From Orobanche coerulescens (Eukaryota; Streptophyta; Magnoliopsida; Lamiales; Orobanchaceae), in contig CM065802.1 in assembly GCA_033398695.1 (NCBI GenBank), positions 142,462,096 to 142,526,095 of the forward strand: 64,000 nucleotides of DNA, in the 5' to 3' direction. Position numbers and translations under genes: made by a program. The notes beneath the pieces are model-generated. The model made no database searches, was not told the DNA's origin, and was given only the letters and a program-made list of their open reading frames with translations. Shown here one piece after another: positions 1-11,455 of this stretch; position 1 is the first letter of the stretch, and each line of letters starts with the position of its first letter.

Positions 1-2
1 TC

Positions 3-1103
3 TGCTTTCAAGCATTGGACAAAAGTATGAAGGATGTGATGAAGTGCGTTGACATTGAAAATGCTACAAAGCCATTTGGTGGCAAGACAGTTGTGTTTGG
101 TGGGGATTTTCGTCAAATACTTCCAGTTATACCAAAAGGACGAAGACAAGATATAGTAAATGCAACTATTAACGCATCTTATATCTGGAATTCTTGCGAA
201 GTTCTTCGGTTGACAAAAAATATGAGGTTGCAAAGTGTCAGTTCAGAAAGTGATGCTACTGCTTTAGCTGAATTTTCAGAATGGTTACAAGATATTGGAA
301 ATGGAACAATTGGAGAAGGAGACGACGGATCTTCTGTAATACAGATTCCCGATGATATACTCTTGCAGAATGGGCCTGATCCAATTGCAACTATTGTTGA
401 AAGTACGTATCCTAACTTATCTGAAAGAATTCACGATCCAGAATATCTACAACAACGAGCTATATTAGCGCCCACTTTGGATGTCGTTGATTCTATAAAT
501 CAGTACATGATAGAAAAAAATACTGGAGATAGTCGTCCATATTTGAGCTCTGATAGTGCAAGTAAGTCAGATTTGGCTGTAGATGATTTGACAAATGTCC
601 ACACTCCTGAATTCCACAATGGAATTAAATGTTCTGGCGTACCAAATCATGAGCTAAATTTAAAAGTTGGGACTCCAGTGATGTTACTATGGAATATTGA
701 TCCAAGTCGGGGTTTGTGCAACGGTACAAGATTACTCCTCACTAGGCTTGGAGACCATGTTCTCCAAGCAAAGATCATGACAGGAGCAAGTGCAGGTGAA
801 CTAGTGTTGATTCCTAGATTATCCATGACTCCTTCTGAATCAAAAGTGCCTTTCAAATTCCAACGGCGTCAATTTCTTATCTCAGTTTCCTATGCCATGA
901 CAATAAATAAAAGTCAAGGACAATCCTTAACAAATGTTGGTCTATATTTGCGTAAGCCTGTTTTTAGTCATGATCAATTATATGTTGCTTTTTCCAGAGT
1001 CACAAATAGGAAAGGTTTGAAAGTTCTAATTTGTGATGATGAGAAAAAACATGTCAACACAACTATTAATGTTGTGTATAGGGAAGTTTTCAGAAATTTA
1101 TAA
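3..1103 (+). CDS. Helitron PIF1-like DNA helicase, C-terminal part
   Basis: This is the C-terminal end of a RepHel-type Helitron helicase, an ATP-dependent 5'-3' DNA helicase that unwinds DNA during rolling-circle transposition. The frame is open from base 3, so the gene begins left of the window; residues before the apparent start read [13 protein letters not shown], as in PIF1 proteins. Visible motifs are [14 protein letters not shown] (helicase motif III) about 30 residues in, a [13 protein letters not shown] segment near residue 220, and the C-terminal block [10 protein letters not shown] followed by [10 protein letters not shown] (motifs V and VI). The stop at 1101-1103 is at the normal family end, 165 bp before a Helitron terminus. 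No internal stop or shift is seen, so this part may be functional. The Walker A region and Rep domain lie outside the window. Confidence 0.93.
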   Translation, partial: CFQALDKSMKDVMKCVDIENATKPFGGKTVVFGGDFRQILPVIPKGRRQDIVNATINASYIWNSCEVLRLTKNMRLQSVSSESDATALAEFSEWLQDIGNGTIGEGDDGSSVIQIPDDILLQNGPDPIATIVESTYPNLSERIHDPEYLQQRAILAPTLDVVDSINQYMIEKNTGDSRPYLSSDSASKSDLAVDDLTNVHTPEFHNGIKCSGVPNHELNLKVGTPVMLLWNIDPSRGLCNGTRLLLTRLGDHVLQAKIMTGASAGELVLIPRLSMTPSESKVPFKFQRRQFLISVSYAMTINKSQGQSLTNVGLYLRKPVFSHDQLYVAFSRVTNRKGLKVLICDDEKKHVNTTINVVYREVFRNL

Positions 1104-1243
1104 TTTATGACTTCATCAAGAGTATCATACGTCATTTGTAATATATTGTGTGTATTAGTAATTAAAATTTCGTGCATAATATATTTATTATAACTTAAAT
1201 ATTAATTTACTATTCTTCTATGTATTGATTTTAAATATTCTTT

Positions 1244-1271
1244 ACCGTGCATCGCACGGGTGGACAACTAG
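1244..1271 (+). terminator. Helitron 3' terminal hairpin and CTAG end
   Basis: A 6-bp stem CCGTGC (1245-1250) / GCACGG (1254-1259) with loop ATC lies 8 bp before the terminal CTAG at 1268-1271. A short GC hairpin about 10 bp upstream of CTRR is the family hallmark and is thought to be the rolling-circle termination signal. Confidence 0.85.
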
Positions 1272-1287
1272 TCCTCTAAAAAACATC

Positions 1288-2169
1288 AGTCCTCGCCCCC
1301 ACAACAGGAAGTAGCCCATGAAGAACAGAAACAGGAGGAAGGTCACCCACTACTTCTACTTTACAGGAAGATCATTCTGTACATGATGCATCTGTCCAGA
1401 AGATATAACAACAAGAAGAAGCCACCCACGCCGTCCGCCAAGAGGAATAAGTCCCTCTTCCAGAACAGGTGGAAGCTGAGAGTCGGTGGAAGGAATCAGT
1501 CCCTCATGTAGTTCCGACTACTGAAAACCAAGCAAGGCAGGAGGAATCAGTTCCTTCTGTCTCCCAGACAGGCCCTGTAGCTCAACCTTCATAAGATCCT
1601 GCTTCCGAACAGGTTGAATCTCCTATCTCTACAGGCTCCCACTCTAAATCTGATGACGTTTTCCTCCCTGTCGACAGACCACGGAAACCCCGTCACAACG
1701 TGGTTCTTAGACAGCTCGGAGAACCATCAGACTCAAAGATTACGCGCCATGGCTCTCCACGCACTGAAGCATGAATTGAGCAACTTCAAGCCATCGGTCA
1801 CAGACTGTATTTCTGTAGGATGCCGAAAAGGCCATGTATGACGTCGGAAAGGAGTTAGACTGGATGCACAAAACAACTCAGGATGAGCTCCCGAAGCTGA
1901 AAAAGGCCATTAACAATATGGAAGAGGCTTTTCGCCTCATGCCAACAGCACTGTGGCAAGCCCTTAACCAACTAAGACAGCATTAGGAGCGAAACCTGAA
2001 GCAAGAGCGAGAAAAGCTTCGTGTTGCTGAAGCAAAAACTGTCACCGCCCTTGAGTACACAGGCTCCAAACTTACTGATCACGATCACAAAATTGACGGT
2101 CTTACCACAGTGGTTGGGAAGCTGGTCCATAGTGTCAATGATCTAAATACCCAACACGCCGATCAATGA
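1288..2169 (+). pseudogene. Decayed env-like / coiled-coil ORF of a SIRE-type Copia element
   Basis: A broken reading frame lies just upstream of a polypurine tract. The best-preserved piece starts at codon 1834 and ends at TGA 2167-2169, with one internal TAG (1984-1986). It reads as a charged helical region (DWMHKTTQDELPKLKKAINN, then RNLKQEREKLRVAEAKTV), plausibly a coiled coil. The stretch before it is rich in P, S, E and Q codons and repeatedly shifted. Some plant Copia elements (SIRE/Maximus) carry an extra env-like ORF with a coiled coil between pol and the 3' LTR, which matches this position. The assignment rests on position and composition, not on a recognised domain. A gag or captured-gene remnant is the alternative. 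Confidence 0.4.
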
Positions 2170-2364
2170 AACTCCTTCGGGATATTCACGATGAGGTCTT
2201 GGATATTGATAAGTTAAGTTGTAATACACTTAGTCCTGTAGGATTTTCATTTTAGAACTTGTCTGCGAGCAGTTCAAATTTTTAGACTAAGTCATGAAGA
2301 TCAGAATCTTTCGAACAAAAAACTTGAAGACAGCCTCTCTGTATCTAGGAGTTTTGGCATTATC

Positions 2365-2378
2365 AAAAAGGGGGAAAT
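2365..2378 (+). other. Polypurine tract of Copia element
   Basis: AAAAAGGGGGAAAT directly abuts an LTR-like start. The AAAAAGGGGGAGATT type of tract is typical of plant Copia elements and would prime plus-strand DNA synthesis. Confidence 0.65.
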
Positions 2379-3396
2379 TATTGGGATAAACACAACATGT
2401 TTTGATAATCGCCATCATACAGCAAGAAGTCTTTAGATTCAGCAATTCGCTAAGTATGGAAGCTGGTAGGAAACTCCGTACAGCATATCCATACAGCAAG
2501 ACCTCTTCCTACAGAGTCCGATCCTACAGAGTTTACATCTTCATACAACAAAAGTTGAAGAGAGTTGGATACAGCAATCTTGCTGTAGGAGTTTTACTTA
2601 AGAAAAGTAAAACACATCCAACAGGACTGAAGAATAGCTTTAAACAGTTGTGAAATAAATTTTGTTTATTCATAAAGTATTCATGGTTAAAGCAGCACTT
2701 AATGCTGATGGGACAGCATTTAATGCGGCCGAAAGAGATAACAATCTGAACGCATTGAGGAGCATTAAATGCAAAGTCAAAAAGAATGTATGAAGCATTA
2801 AATGTAAAACGCCCTTAATTCAAACATTCTGCATCTGCCAATCAGAGACGTCTACTCTCACCAACTGGCCAACAACTACATTTATAATGGATCTATTTCT
2901 AAAGTTATAAATAGCCCCAAGCAAGAGGACGGTACTTAACTTTACTTACTGAATTTCGCGCAATACATTTTACAAATAACTTTGACAATCAATCTAAGAA
3001 AGAGCAGTATATTTCTTGAGCATATAACATTATCTAGGAGAAGAAATATACAAGTCCTCTACGCAAACAGCACAGCATATAGGAATCGCTCGTCAAAACA
3101 TACAGTTGTTGTTTGAACTTGTTCTACCATCTTTACCATTGATCAACCTTAGCCCTGCATGGACTAAGTCCTTGCTAGTTTCAACCTGTGTTGGAAGAAT
3201 AGCATTAAAGACAAAGCTTCAATCTGTATGAGAAGAAGCAATTCGAAGGAGCTAAAGCCAATCTATGTGAATGGCCAAAGTTGTGGTCCCAGTATCAATT
3301 TGTGTGAACGATACATAGACAGTTTTAGTTAAAGTCACGTAGTTGTGTATGTAGTGATTTTAATGAATATTTTGCTCCTATGTGGATGACCATTGG
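2379..3396 (+). mobile_element. Copia 3' LTR, SIRE-like
   Basis: The sequence after the polypurine tract starts TATTGGGATAAACAC, where TGTTGGG is the usual start, so the terminal TG has probably mutated. A TATA-like TTATAAATAG is at 2905-2914 and AATAAA is present near 2654. No matching 5' LTR or clean CA end is visible; the piece stops where LTR D begins at 3397. About 1 kb is a normal SIRE LTR length. Confidence 0.5.
2905..2914 (+). promoter_or_regulatory. TATA box of Copia LTR
   Basis: TTATAAATAG followed by a CA-rich leader inside the putative U3/R boundary of the Copia LTR. Confidence 0.45.
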
Positions 3397-3764
3397 TGTA
3401 ATATCCTAGAATTTTGCTATGATTTTTCGCATTATGTTATCTAAGTTGTACTGTACAGAGTGGGACCGACACAGTATGGGTGAATAATTTTGGGGACTGT
3501 GACGGTCGTGCCAGTATGTCTATCGAGGTTATTTTTAATTCTAGGATATTACATGCTTGATGTGTTTTTCGATATCAGATATACTGTATGAGTATTTGTA
3601 CAATTGCCGTACTTGGTCGACAGTTGTATTCGAGGTATCGTGCATTAGAAGTATCGTATGAGAATGATATTGGGACGAGCATATGTATTCAGTATGTGCG
3701 TATATGTATCCAGTATGTCGAGATGGACAGGACAGTTGGATTTTGGCCAAGTATAAAAGGCCAT

Positions 3765-4165
3765 TATGTACGCTAGCGTTAAGGACTTACGTACGTTAAG
3801 TTACATGTTTTACGTACATTATGCATAAGGGATTACGTACGTAACAAAGGGAATAGGATAGGACCGAGTTGTGGTCGGCAGGTGGGGCCTGGTGTCGGCA
3901 GCTTTCGGTACGGATGTGGACAGGCGAGTCAACCTCGAGCATTACATAGGCTATGTGGGGTGTATTACGTACGTTAAGAGGGTAAGTTACTGTAGCAAGT
4001 CAACGGCTCTATTACGTACGCTATGAAGGAAATATTACGTACGTAACCAAATGAACGAAACAGGTCAGTGAGTTCTGGAATGATGTTACGTACGCTATGT
4101 TGGATGTGCAGCGTACGCTAGAGAGCATTACGCACGTTAATGTTGAGTGATAACGTACGTAATGA
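3765..4165 (+). repeat. Dispersed palindrome cluster, TTACGTACGTAA type
   Basis: About ten copies of TTACGTACGTAA or close variants (TTACGTACGTTA, TTACGTACGCTA, TTACGCACGTTA) occur with irregular spacers of 10-100 bp immediately upstream of the TATA box at 4175. A few (TACGCTAGCG, GCGTACGCTAG) are hybrids with the TAGCGCACGCTA type of the other LTRs. Confidence 0.8.
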
Positions 4166-4174
4166 ACAATGCAG

Positions 4175-4183
4175 TTTATAAAA
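4175..4183 (+). promoter_or_regulatory. TATA box of LTR D
   Basis: TTTATAAAA lies about 12 bp after the last palindrome and before a pyrimidine-rich leader. A second candidate, GTATAAAAGG, is at 3751-3760, upstream of the palindrome cluster. Confidence 0.55.
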
Positions 4184-5617
4184 TGAAGATCGGGTTCTCA
4201 TTTCTTCACGATAGAAAAACCTTTCCTCCTACAACCTTCGTCCCTCTGAGCATGTTAGTGAGATTTAACCTCTTCTACCTTGATTACCATCTTGGAAACA
4301 TGGATTGGAGGCTTGAATATGGAGATATGGCTGATCCTTGAGGTGTTTGATGGTATTGTTCATGTTCTCGAGGTATGTTGTTAAACTCTACACCTTGATA
4401 TCGGATTATTGGTATTGTTATCCGTATTTGCTTCGTATAATGATGATTAGGGTGTTTTTGTTATGATTCTTGAGGTTATGTGAGGTGTATATTGAAATGA
4501 TATGATGATAAATGACTTGGATTTTGAATTAGATGATTATCTACATGTTAAAGGATATCGAATGATGTTGTTTTGATGGCTATGAACAAGGTTTTCGAAT
4601 CATTTAGTGTTCTTGAGGAACTCCTTGATGAATTTAACATATCAAGATGATCGTATGTTGAATTATCTGTATTTTTAGATATGAAAATCGAATATTCGTT
4701 AGGTCATGTTGATTTTGGTGGTAGAATTCGTATGTTCTTGGTGAAATACAAATAATGATAAACAATTTGGGATCCGGAAAGATTGTGATTGATCGTCGAA
4801 TATGATTTCCTTTACATTCATATCTGTAATCGCATTTGTGGTTGTGAATTCGTAATTGATTAGTCCGGGTTGTTCGGATTTATGTTTAATCAAGATAATT
4901 GTGGAACCGTTGGGGTTATTGATCGGTTGTATTGATTGTTGATTATGATCATCGAATTGCGGCTTATATTCATATTGTTTGAATTGTAATGGTTGGTTTC
5001 GTATGATTGAGATATCATTGAGCCGCTAAGTTTGATTGGTCGGTTATATCTGTAACACCCCCAAGATATTCGAGGTGTATTATAGCGCCGTGGACCCCTA
5101 CATGGGATCCACCAGGCTAACACAAGAAAACACCTCTCGACTAACCGTCTCGGTTAGCAAGGAAACAATTGTTAACAACAAGAACATAAAACAACACGTC
5201 CGGTACAACCGGCATAATAAACATCAACCGACAAATACAGTAACTCCAACGAAGTCCAAACACAATCCGAAAGGAAAAGCCTAAGTACTCGCGAGTACAA
5301 TCTATAAGTTTACAATTTGGAAAACATCCACATCAAAAGAGACAGTAGGAAATAACAAGACTCAATTGCACATGTCAACAACCTTGGCCGACATCCTCGT
5401 ACCATCCCAGCGCCCGCTCGTCTGGCTGAACATAACCTGAAATCCATAACAAGAATTTCCCCAAAATGGGTCCCCCAACGGGGTTAGTAATTACGCTAGT
5501 ACAAGTATTCAAGGCAAACCAATCGCTTACACATTTCATAGTACATGCACCAATATCATTTCAAAACCAAAACTAGACATGTCTTTTCCGGAAATAAACA
5601 GTCAAACAATTTGCCTT

Positions 5618-5840
5618 GGGAACAGAGTCATATCATAAATTCCCGCACGAGGCCTCTATGGACCCTCCCGCACTGGCTATATTATAAAGCAAAACACGCA
5701 CATGCATCGCCTTGGGAACAGATTCATATCATAGATTCCCGCAAGAGGCCTCTAAGAACCCTCACGCACTGGCTAGCTAAACAAACTCATGAATCCGGGA
5801 CGAAAACCTTTAGATTCCCTCCTTGATCCGGTCGGACCAA
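5618..5840 (-). repeat. LTR minisatellite of element A (left copy)
   Basis: Two to three imperfect units of about 75 bp, each with a CGAGGCCTCTA-like core followed by GACCCTCCCGCACTGGCTA-like text. The homologous block of the right LTR is at about 12028-12240. Confidence 0.7.
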
Positions 5841-6451
5841 CACGAGGTGAGCAAATCACACACAAAATACATTACCATTCCACGTTAAGCATAAAGGTTT
5901 CCAAAAATACTTGCCTTGAATTATTGACGACGCAACGAACGGAAAGGAAAGTCACCGACGAACGCTAGGAATCAATGAAACCGAACCTAACGATTCGAAG
6001 AATACAATCACAACCATTTCTAAATGAATACGGAATTGGAATACACCCGAAAACCCGCCTACGATTCATGTATATTCGTATATACACAACAACGAGGGCG
6101 GACCACAACCAAACCCTCTCGATTCCGTAAAAATAACGAAATATACCATGAATCCGTAGGGAAACTAAGAATACCAACAAGATTAATCATATTCATCATG
6201 AATTAATCGACAAAACGGAAGGAATCGGACAAAAACGCGAAAACCCCCAAATCTACCCAAAAGTAGGGTTCTAAAGATCTAACCTTGATTCGCTGGATCG
6301 AAGGATGTTATAGGATGATTGATCGGTGATATAAACTCAGAAACTTCATGGATTTGTTGTCCAACAACATGGTTTCGTCTCCTCCAAAACCTACCAGCGG
6401 ACCAGAAGAGAAATGAAATGAAAAATGAGTGAAAAAGTCATTGATGCATCA

Positions 6452-6459
6452 TTTATATC
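6452..6459 (-). promoter_or_regulatory. TATA box of element A LTR (left)
   Basis: GATATAAAT on the minus strand, a few bases downstream in sense of the last TAGCGCACGCTA palindrome. The right LTR has the same arrangement around 12841-12850. Confidence 0.5.
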
Positions 6460-6470
6460 TTGGGCGGAAC

Positions 6471-6876
6471 TAGCGTGCGCTAGCCTTCCCGGACTAGCGT
6501 GCGCTATCCGCCGATATCGGACGAGCACTCTCGGCCATGGCCCGCATGACCCGGCACCACCGACCAGTGCGACCATGACTGTCGCCCGACTCCCGCTAGC
6601 GTGCGCTCTGGCCGGAAGCTGCGCGCGCTAGCCGACATCCGGTAGCCTCTGGACTAAAAACTCACCAGTAACGTCGCTAGTCGGCGGCCGGCGTGCGCTA
6701 CCCTGCCGGTTAGCGTGCGCTCGACCGATAGTAGCGTGCGCTACCTTCCGATCTCGACCGAGTCGAACACGAGAATCCCTCTGCCCGGGCCCGATAGCGT
6801 CTGTTGGTGACTCGGCAGCGTGCGCTACTGCTGAGCTAAGCGCGCCTGGCGTCGGCCGTGGCGTGCGCTCGCGGTT
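6471..6876 (-). repeat. Palindrome cluster, TAGCGCACGCTA type (A left LTR)
   Basis: About ten copies of TAGCGTGCGCTA as read on plus (TAGCGCACGCTA in element sense) in very GC-rich spacers; some have lost the outer T or A. The cluster lies just upstream, in sense, of the TATA box. Confidence 0.85.
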
Positions 6877-7437
6877 CTGCCGTGCTGCTCGGCGATGCCC
6901 GGCACCAGCGATGCCGCACCGGTCCGGCGGTACTTTCGGCCGCCACGACCCGACGCCTCGATTTCCGAAAACGCACGGAACGAACACGACGAAAAGTTCG
7001 CGGACGACATCAACGACTCGAAATGAAAACGTAATACCATAATTAATCATACGCGATCGAGAAACGGGTCGAGACAACAATTACAGATACGAATACCTGT
7101 AACTTTCAAGAAATTACAAAATGGCCCAAAACGCCCGGAAATCACGATACGTGATCGAATAACCAAACCGAAGTTCAAAACACGTCTAACAAAGTTAAAC
7201 GGACTTGCGGGAAACTCGAAGCGGCGATTTGGACGAGATTCGCAAGAATCGAACTCAAGTGCGGAAAAGTCGCTAAAAAGCACGGAACTCAACAAAACAA
7301 CACCGAAACGAACTCGGATGACAAAAAGTGTAAAATTAATCATTCTCAGAATGACGAAACGGTCATGAGCGAGCCGTCAAAACGGACTCCGGCCGAAAAA
7401 AGAAATTTACCGAAAATCGAAAATTGCGGATATTACA

Positions 7438-7454
7438 TTCTACCCTCCTTAAAA
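7438..7454 (-). other. Polypurine tract of element A
   Basis: On the minus strand the tract reads TTTTAAGGAGGGTAGAA and abuts the LTR start. It is followed on plus by the conserved GTTTCGTCCCGAAAC palindrome also seen beside the LTRs of B, E and G. Confidence 0.75.
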
Positions 7455-9120
7455 GAAGTTTCGTCCCGAAACTTAAAATAAGTAGGGAGAAGCAATATCC
7501 CCTGACAGAAAAAAACTCGACGAGATACACAAAAACCGAAGACTCGCGCCCGATGGCGAAACGCTGCAAGAAACGCAAAGAGACATACGGCGTGAAAATA
7601 CGCTCTAGGGCGACTAACACAACGTCACCGGTAGAGACATAATAAAATCAACGAGTGATAAGCGTCATCAAATAGACAATACAATCGAGTCGATTATCCG
7701 AACAATCACAAAACTCAACGAACGAAAATCAATACGATTGACCAACCCAACGGTTCATCAATCAAAACGCGAGTCAACGCTGAACAAATACGGAATTCCA
7801 CCGCCCAAGGGTTGGAAGATCGAAAACGAGACTAATTTCCCGAACTTAAGGGAATTACAAAGGAGCCTGAACGCTCAACAATCACGAAACGAGAACAAAA
7901 ACCGAACAAACAAACGATTGAGACAACAAAAATCGAACAATCATGTCCGAAACACGTAGGATAATAAAATTCAAATAACAACTCCGAGGATGACCTGGTG
8001 AGAACAGCAAGACGTGCATTCCCACAATATCCACAGGAAAGGGAATAGCGATTGAAAAGCCACAACGACAAATGAGTTATTCCGAAACAATACCACCCTC
8101 GTTCGATCAACAAAAACAAGGGATAGGGAAAGTTCAGAAATGTTAACGAGCATAAGCGAGTTGATAGAGCCAAAAATACAGAAGTTCAAAATCCGATCCA
8201 CTTGAATAAAAGAACTATTAGAACCAAAAGATGTTACTTCCGAACAAGGTTCACAATAGTCGAACCGAATTCAGAAAAGTCACAGCGATAACCAGATCGA
8301 CTCAAAATCAGATTATAGCTCGTTCGAATGATGAAACCAAGGTATAGAACAAGTTCAGAAGGTATCAATGAACACGAGCGAATCGATAGACTGGAGAAAG
8401 AGAAGATATAGAAGTCAAAATAGTACGGGTATTACCTTTGACCTCGCCCCTGAAACTCACAACAACGGAACCAAGGTAACAATATAACAAGCAATCGACA
8501 CAACGCGGAACAATCACCGATGCACACAATCATACCAACCCGAGCTCTAACAGCTCGCATATATGCGATAACGCATAAACCGCTACGAGGCGACAACATC
8601 CAATACCAATATCGCACCCCTCACAGAGGCTACCACGACAACTGTGTGGCGAACTACTCAACGCTCACACCGCCAATTCAACAACAACTCGGGGGTTAAC
8701 ACCCTAACGAGAGCACGAACATCACACATATATTCCCGGACCACAAATAGGAATGATAGGTTTTGAAAACGAAAACCATGTTTTGAAAATAACTTGCAAG
8801 CACCAGTTGATCTTGAGTATCATATATCAAAAAGTAGTACAAACATCGTCATCGAGACTTTAAAAAAAAATCATCTTGCGTTTGAAAAAAAAAATAAAGA
8901 TACCTTTCGTTAAATTAAAACTTTTCTGCTATATTCGACCTTCGGGTCTAAGCGAATGCATTTCTAAATCATTAGAAATATTTCAAAATATTTTGATCCT
9001 CAAAGTAAAATAATCTTGAAACATAGCGTGGCGCTAGTAGGCATCTTGAGAACACTGTGAGAAAATAATTCATTTTAAAAGTACGTCTCGAGGTTTATTT
9101 TTTTAAGATACCCAAGGTTT
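7455..9120 (-). other. Element A internal region, non-coding part shared with B and E
   Basis: No domain is recognisable on either strand; the short ORFs are broken and not conserved between copies. The sequence is related to 17960-20040 in B and 37095-38990 in E, including two diverged direct repeats around CTCGTTCGATCAACAAAA-like and CTCGTTCGAATGATGAAA-like text (about 8098 and 8311). Conservation as DNA among three elements argues for a cis-acting or relic role, not a protein. Confidence 0.6.
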
Positions 9121-9514
9121 TTCAGAAGTACAATAGGCCAAAATGCCCAAAATTCGCACGTATCAACATTCACTTAAAGACATCATATCACACGCATCAA
9201 ACCGCTCAAAATCATGACAGTGATATACAATCCTTAGGATATGTTTAACAACAGCGTTAAAACAACAAGCGGTTTATCGAAACTGGATGGAAAACGATAT
9301 CAAGAACAAAACTCCAAAAAGTCCACTCTAGGGATTCAAGAAAATACCTAGATTCAGCGAAGAACAAAGGATTAGATGATGTTAAAAATCATCTAGGATA
9401 CTCCAAAACACCTTTGGATGGAAGAAAAATCAGCCCAGATGCGAAACCGAGTCGCTACGTCTCAAACTCATAGAGGAAGAAGAAGAAATCAAGAAAAATG
9501 CAACTTCTAGACTG

Positions 9515-9538
9515 GTGTCCAGTATTTATACTGGACAC
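9515..9538 (-). promoter_or_regulatory. TATA box inside a perfect inverted repeat
   Basis: GTGTCCAGTA (9515-9524) and TACTGGACAC (9529-9538) are exact reverse complements separated by TTTA; on minus the centre reads AGTATAAATAC. The first palindrome of the internal cluster starts 3-4 bp away. Confidence 0.6.
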
Positions 9539-9540
9539 AA

Positions 9541-9775
9541 TTAGCGTGCGCTAATCATTAAGGTTAGCGTGCGCTATCACGGCACCAAACAAAACTCCTG
9601 ACCAAAAATACACTGTTAGCGTGCGCTAACCCCAAGTGTTAGCGTGCGCTAACGAGAACTTCAGACCCAGTCCAGTAGCTCCTGGACTGCCCTGAACTAC
9701 CAGGTAGCGTGCGCTATCCTCCCCTTAGCGTGCTACCAACGCACTCTTGCGCGTAGCCCCAAAGCGTAGCGTGCG
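9541..9775 (-). repeat. Palindrome cluster inside element A interior
   Basis: Six to seven copies of TAGCGTGCGCTA (plus reading) with spacers of 10-60 bp, interleaved with a second dyad, GTCCAGTAGCTCCTGGAC. One copy has lost bases (TAGCGTGCTA). Confidence 0.8.
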
Positions 9776-10250
9776 CTAACGACCCAGAGAGACAACAACA
9801 GAACATATCAGAAAATTTACATGCCGTAAACCTTTCTCACACGGCTTTACCATGCTAAGCACAATTTCCCATGTCATTTCGAAAATGCTAAAAAGACCAA
9901 TGACGGTAATATTTTCCAAAACTCGCAAACTCATTTGTCATACCATCATGAAATATTCAAGGCCAAAATGCCAAAACTTGATTCAAGGAATCGATTTTAC
10001 GAAATAAAACTCAGTTTGCAAAATACCGAAAGCCGTTTGAAAGAACTCACGCAACGGATAAAATGCGGTACGAAAATACATCAGCAGTGACGACACTCCT
10101 CGTATAAACCAAATACGAGAGTCTAATAAACACATATTGTGAAATCAAAATCCACAGAAGGATTCCATCATTTAATCGACTAATCATACAAATAACTCGT
10201 GTCACACGAGGTACAACACAAGGAAGGGAGTTTTACATCCATAGGTCGCA

Positions 10251-11060
10251 CGTAAGTGACGACCGCCCCTCGATACTAATCACGACCAATGATCTCAAAC
10301 GACGCGTTGCGATGCGACTAAGTCAGACAAAATCCGACGAGACAAAACTCAACAAACACAACTTGACTCGACAGCCTAGGTTTCTCCAAGCTAATCTGAT
10401 TTTAAAAATCATATACTCTAGTTATTCGAAAATAAAACCGATAAGTTAAAAATCGTTTTCAAGACCCTTTCAAACACGACAAGAGCTTAACAGTGGTAAC
10501 ATTTTATAAAATGTGCTAAACACTTTTATACACGACCTTTCAATACCGACACAAGGTTTTATTTGAAAATACAAGGCTGGCTCGCCCAAATTCATGTCAC
10601 TTTTCAAAAACCCATAATACGATCAAGTCTCAGAGATTTTCAAGCATGCACGCCGCATGTATTATTATTAATAGAAACACATTGGTTGTAAATAACAATA
10701 ATTAGCCAAGTACCAACAATTCCCGAACACACGCATATACGACATTCAAAAATCACTAGTTCAACAAGGGCAACTCGGAAATACTAATTCCAAGCATATG
10801 TCAAACTATCTCTTCAAGTTTGACAGCGTAACCAAAGATCACCGATTTGGACGTATGTCGAAACCAGCTATGTGAGTTTCTCAACAAACTCTGCCATCAA
10901 TACCTATACCGGAACATATCCATGTTCAAAACTTCTACATCATACTGCACCCTTCGGTGTCCAACCCATCAGTACATTCGGCTCAACATACATTTAGTAT
11001 ACCGCAATTACCAAACACAGATTCCATCATACAACAAAAGACTAGATGGTCAAGCCCTCT
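10251..11060 (-). other. Element A interior between two primer-site-like regions
   Basis: 10260-10400 matches the primer-site-proximal end of B and E (AGTCAGACAAAATCCGAC, then CGACAGCCTAGGTTTC) but here the primer site has decayed to AAGCTAATCTGATTTT. It is followed by about 1 kb that B and E lack. No gene is recognised in this stretch. Confidence 0.5.
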
Positions 11061-11281
11061 CACAGTATACCACAGAGCAAAACTCGGATCTTTCGATCAC
11101 CAACGATCCCACCAACGCTAGGAAGTTTAGCGATGGAAGGCTCACAAAACGACAAACGGTCAAGCCCAGAACGGCGCACATACTCCAGAGAGATAAAGGA
11201 CTGCGCAATACTAGAATCAAAAGTACACGAACCAGATGGATCGAAAAACAACTCGACGATAAGTACGAGAGAGGCAATCAC
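11061..11281 (-). pseudogene. Retropepsin (protease) remnant of element A
   Basis: On minus, two overlapping frames give QSFISLEYVRRSGLDRLSFC and GLTVCRFVSLPSLNFLALVG-type text, matching the protease region of element G (THSFISLECVRRLSLDCL..., KLPSGDRIVGDREVRDCS). The match spans the segment just after the DSG active site and needs at least one frameshift. Catalytic Asp is not seen. The remnant lies only about 170 bp from the primer site, so gag is missing. Confidence 0.65.
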
Positions 11282-11443
11282 AGTTCAAGAAGTGGAATTT
11301 CAATACGAGAAAACAAGAGAATCGAGTAAGGAAAACTTACGAGCACTGGATGTACTGAGATGCCGGCAGCGGTGTGACAATGTGCAAAACAAAACACAAC
11401 TAGACCCAAATAACCAACAAGCCTAGGTATCCATAAACCTAGA

Positions 11444-11455
11444 GCTCTGATACCA
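11444..11455 (-). other. Primer binding site of element A (initiator Met tRNA)
   Basis: TGGTATCAGAGC on minus, complementary to the 3' end of plant initiator tRNA-Met, 5 bp from the LTR edge. Confidence 0.85.

Larger units (their letters stand above)
1..1271 (+). mobile_element. Helitron, 3' end portion
   Basis: The helicase tail plus a canonical 3' terminus define the end of a rolling-circle transposon. The element ends in CTAG (1268-1271) followed by T, as expected for insertion between A and T. The 5' end lies outside the window. Confidence 0.85.
3397..5050 (+). mobile_element. LTR D, first fragment (gypsy-type, plus strand)
   Basis: It begins TGTAATATCC and aligns by eye with the reverse complement of solo LTR C: shared start, then GTTGTACAG/GTACTGTACAG-like text, then a shared GTACTTGGTCGACA block (3609-3622). 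It holds a palindrome cluster, a TATA box at 4175-4183 and a splice-donor-like CTCGAG|GTATG at 4372/4373. Element A interrupts it after 5050 and its sequence resumes at 13829. No paired LTR or internal region was found, so it is either a solo LTR or a truncated copy. Confidence 0.65.
5051..7437 (-). repeat. Element A left LTR (3' LTR in sense)
   Basis: About 2.39 kb from TGTAACACCC to GGATATTACA. It is closely similar to 11461-13823. It contains, reading the minus strand: start, palindrome cluster, TATA near 6452, donor-like site at 6283, minisatellite near 5.6-5.8 kb and acceptor-like site ending at 5437. Confidence 0.9.
9121..10250 (-). repeat. LTR-derived segment inside element A
   Basis: This stretch has LTR anatomy although it lies between A's LTRs: TAGCGCACGCTA-type palindromes at 9541-9775, a TATA box within a 10-bp inverted repeat at 9515-9538, and a donor-like site on minus near 9347 (reading CTAG|GTATT), in the same order as true LTRs here. 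B and E have a shorter version near 20115-20400 and 39010-39200 that begins with TATAGCGCCGTGGG, the text near LTR ends. It is probably an old LTR swallowed by the ancestor of A, B and E. Confidence 0.55.

Noticed and set aside
6628..7080. 150-codon minus frame in element A's LTR as a gene
   Set aside because: It lies in the GC-rich palindrome region; stop codons are rare there by composition, and the right LTR counterpart is not the same frame.
10847..11329. 160-codon plus-strand frame as a gene
   Set aside because: It is antisense to the protease remnant of element A, whose family match is clear on minus.
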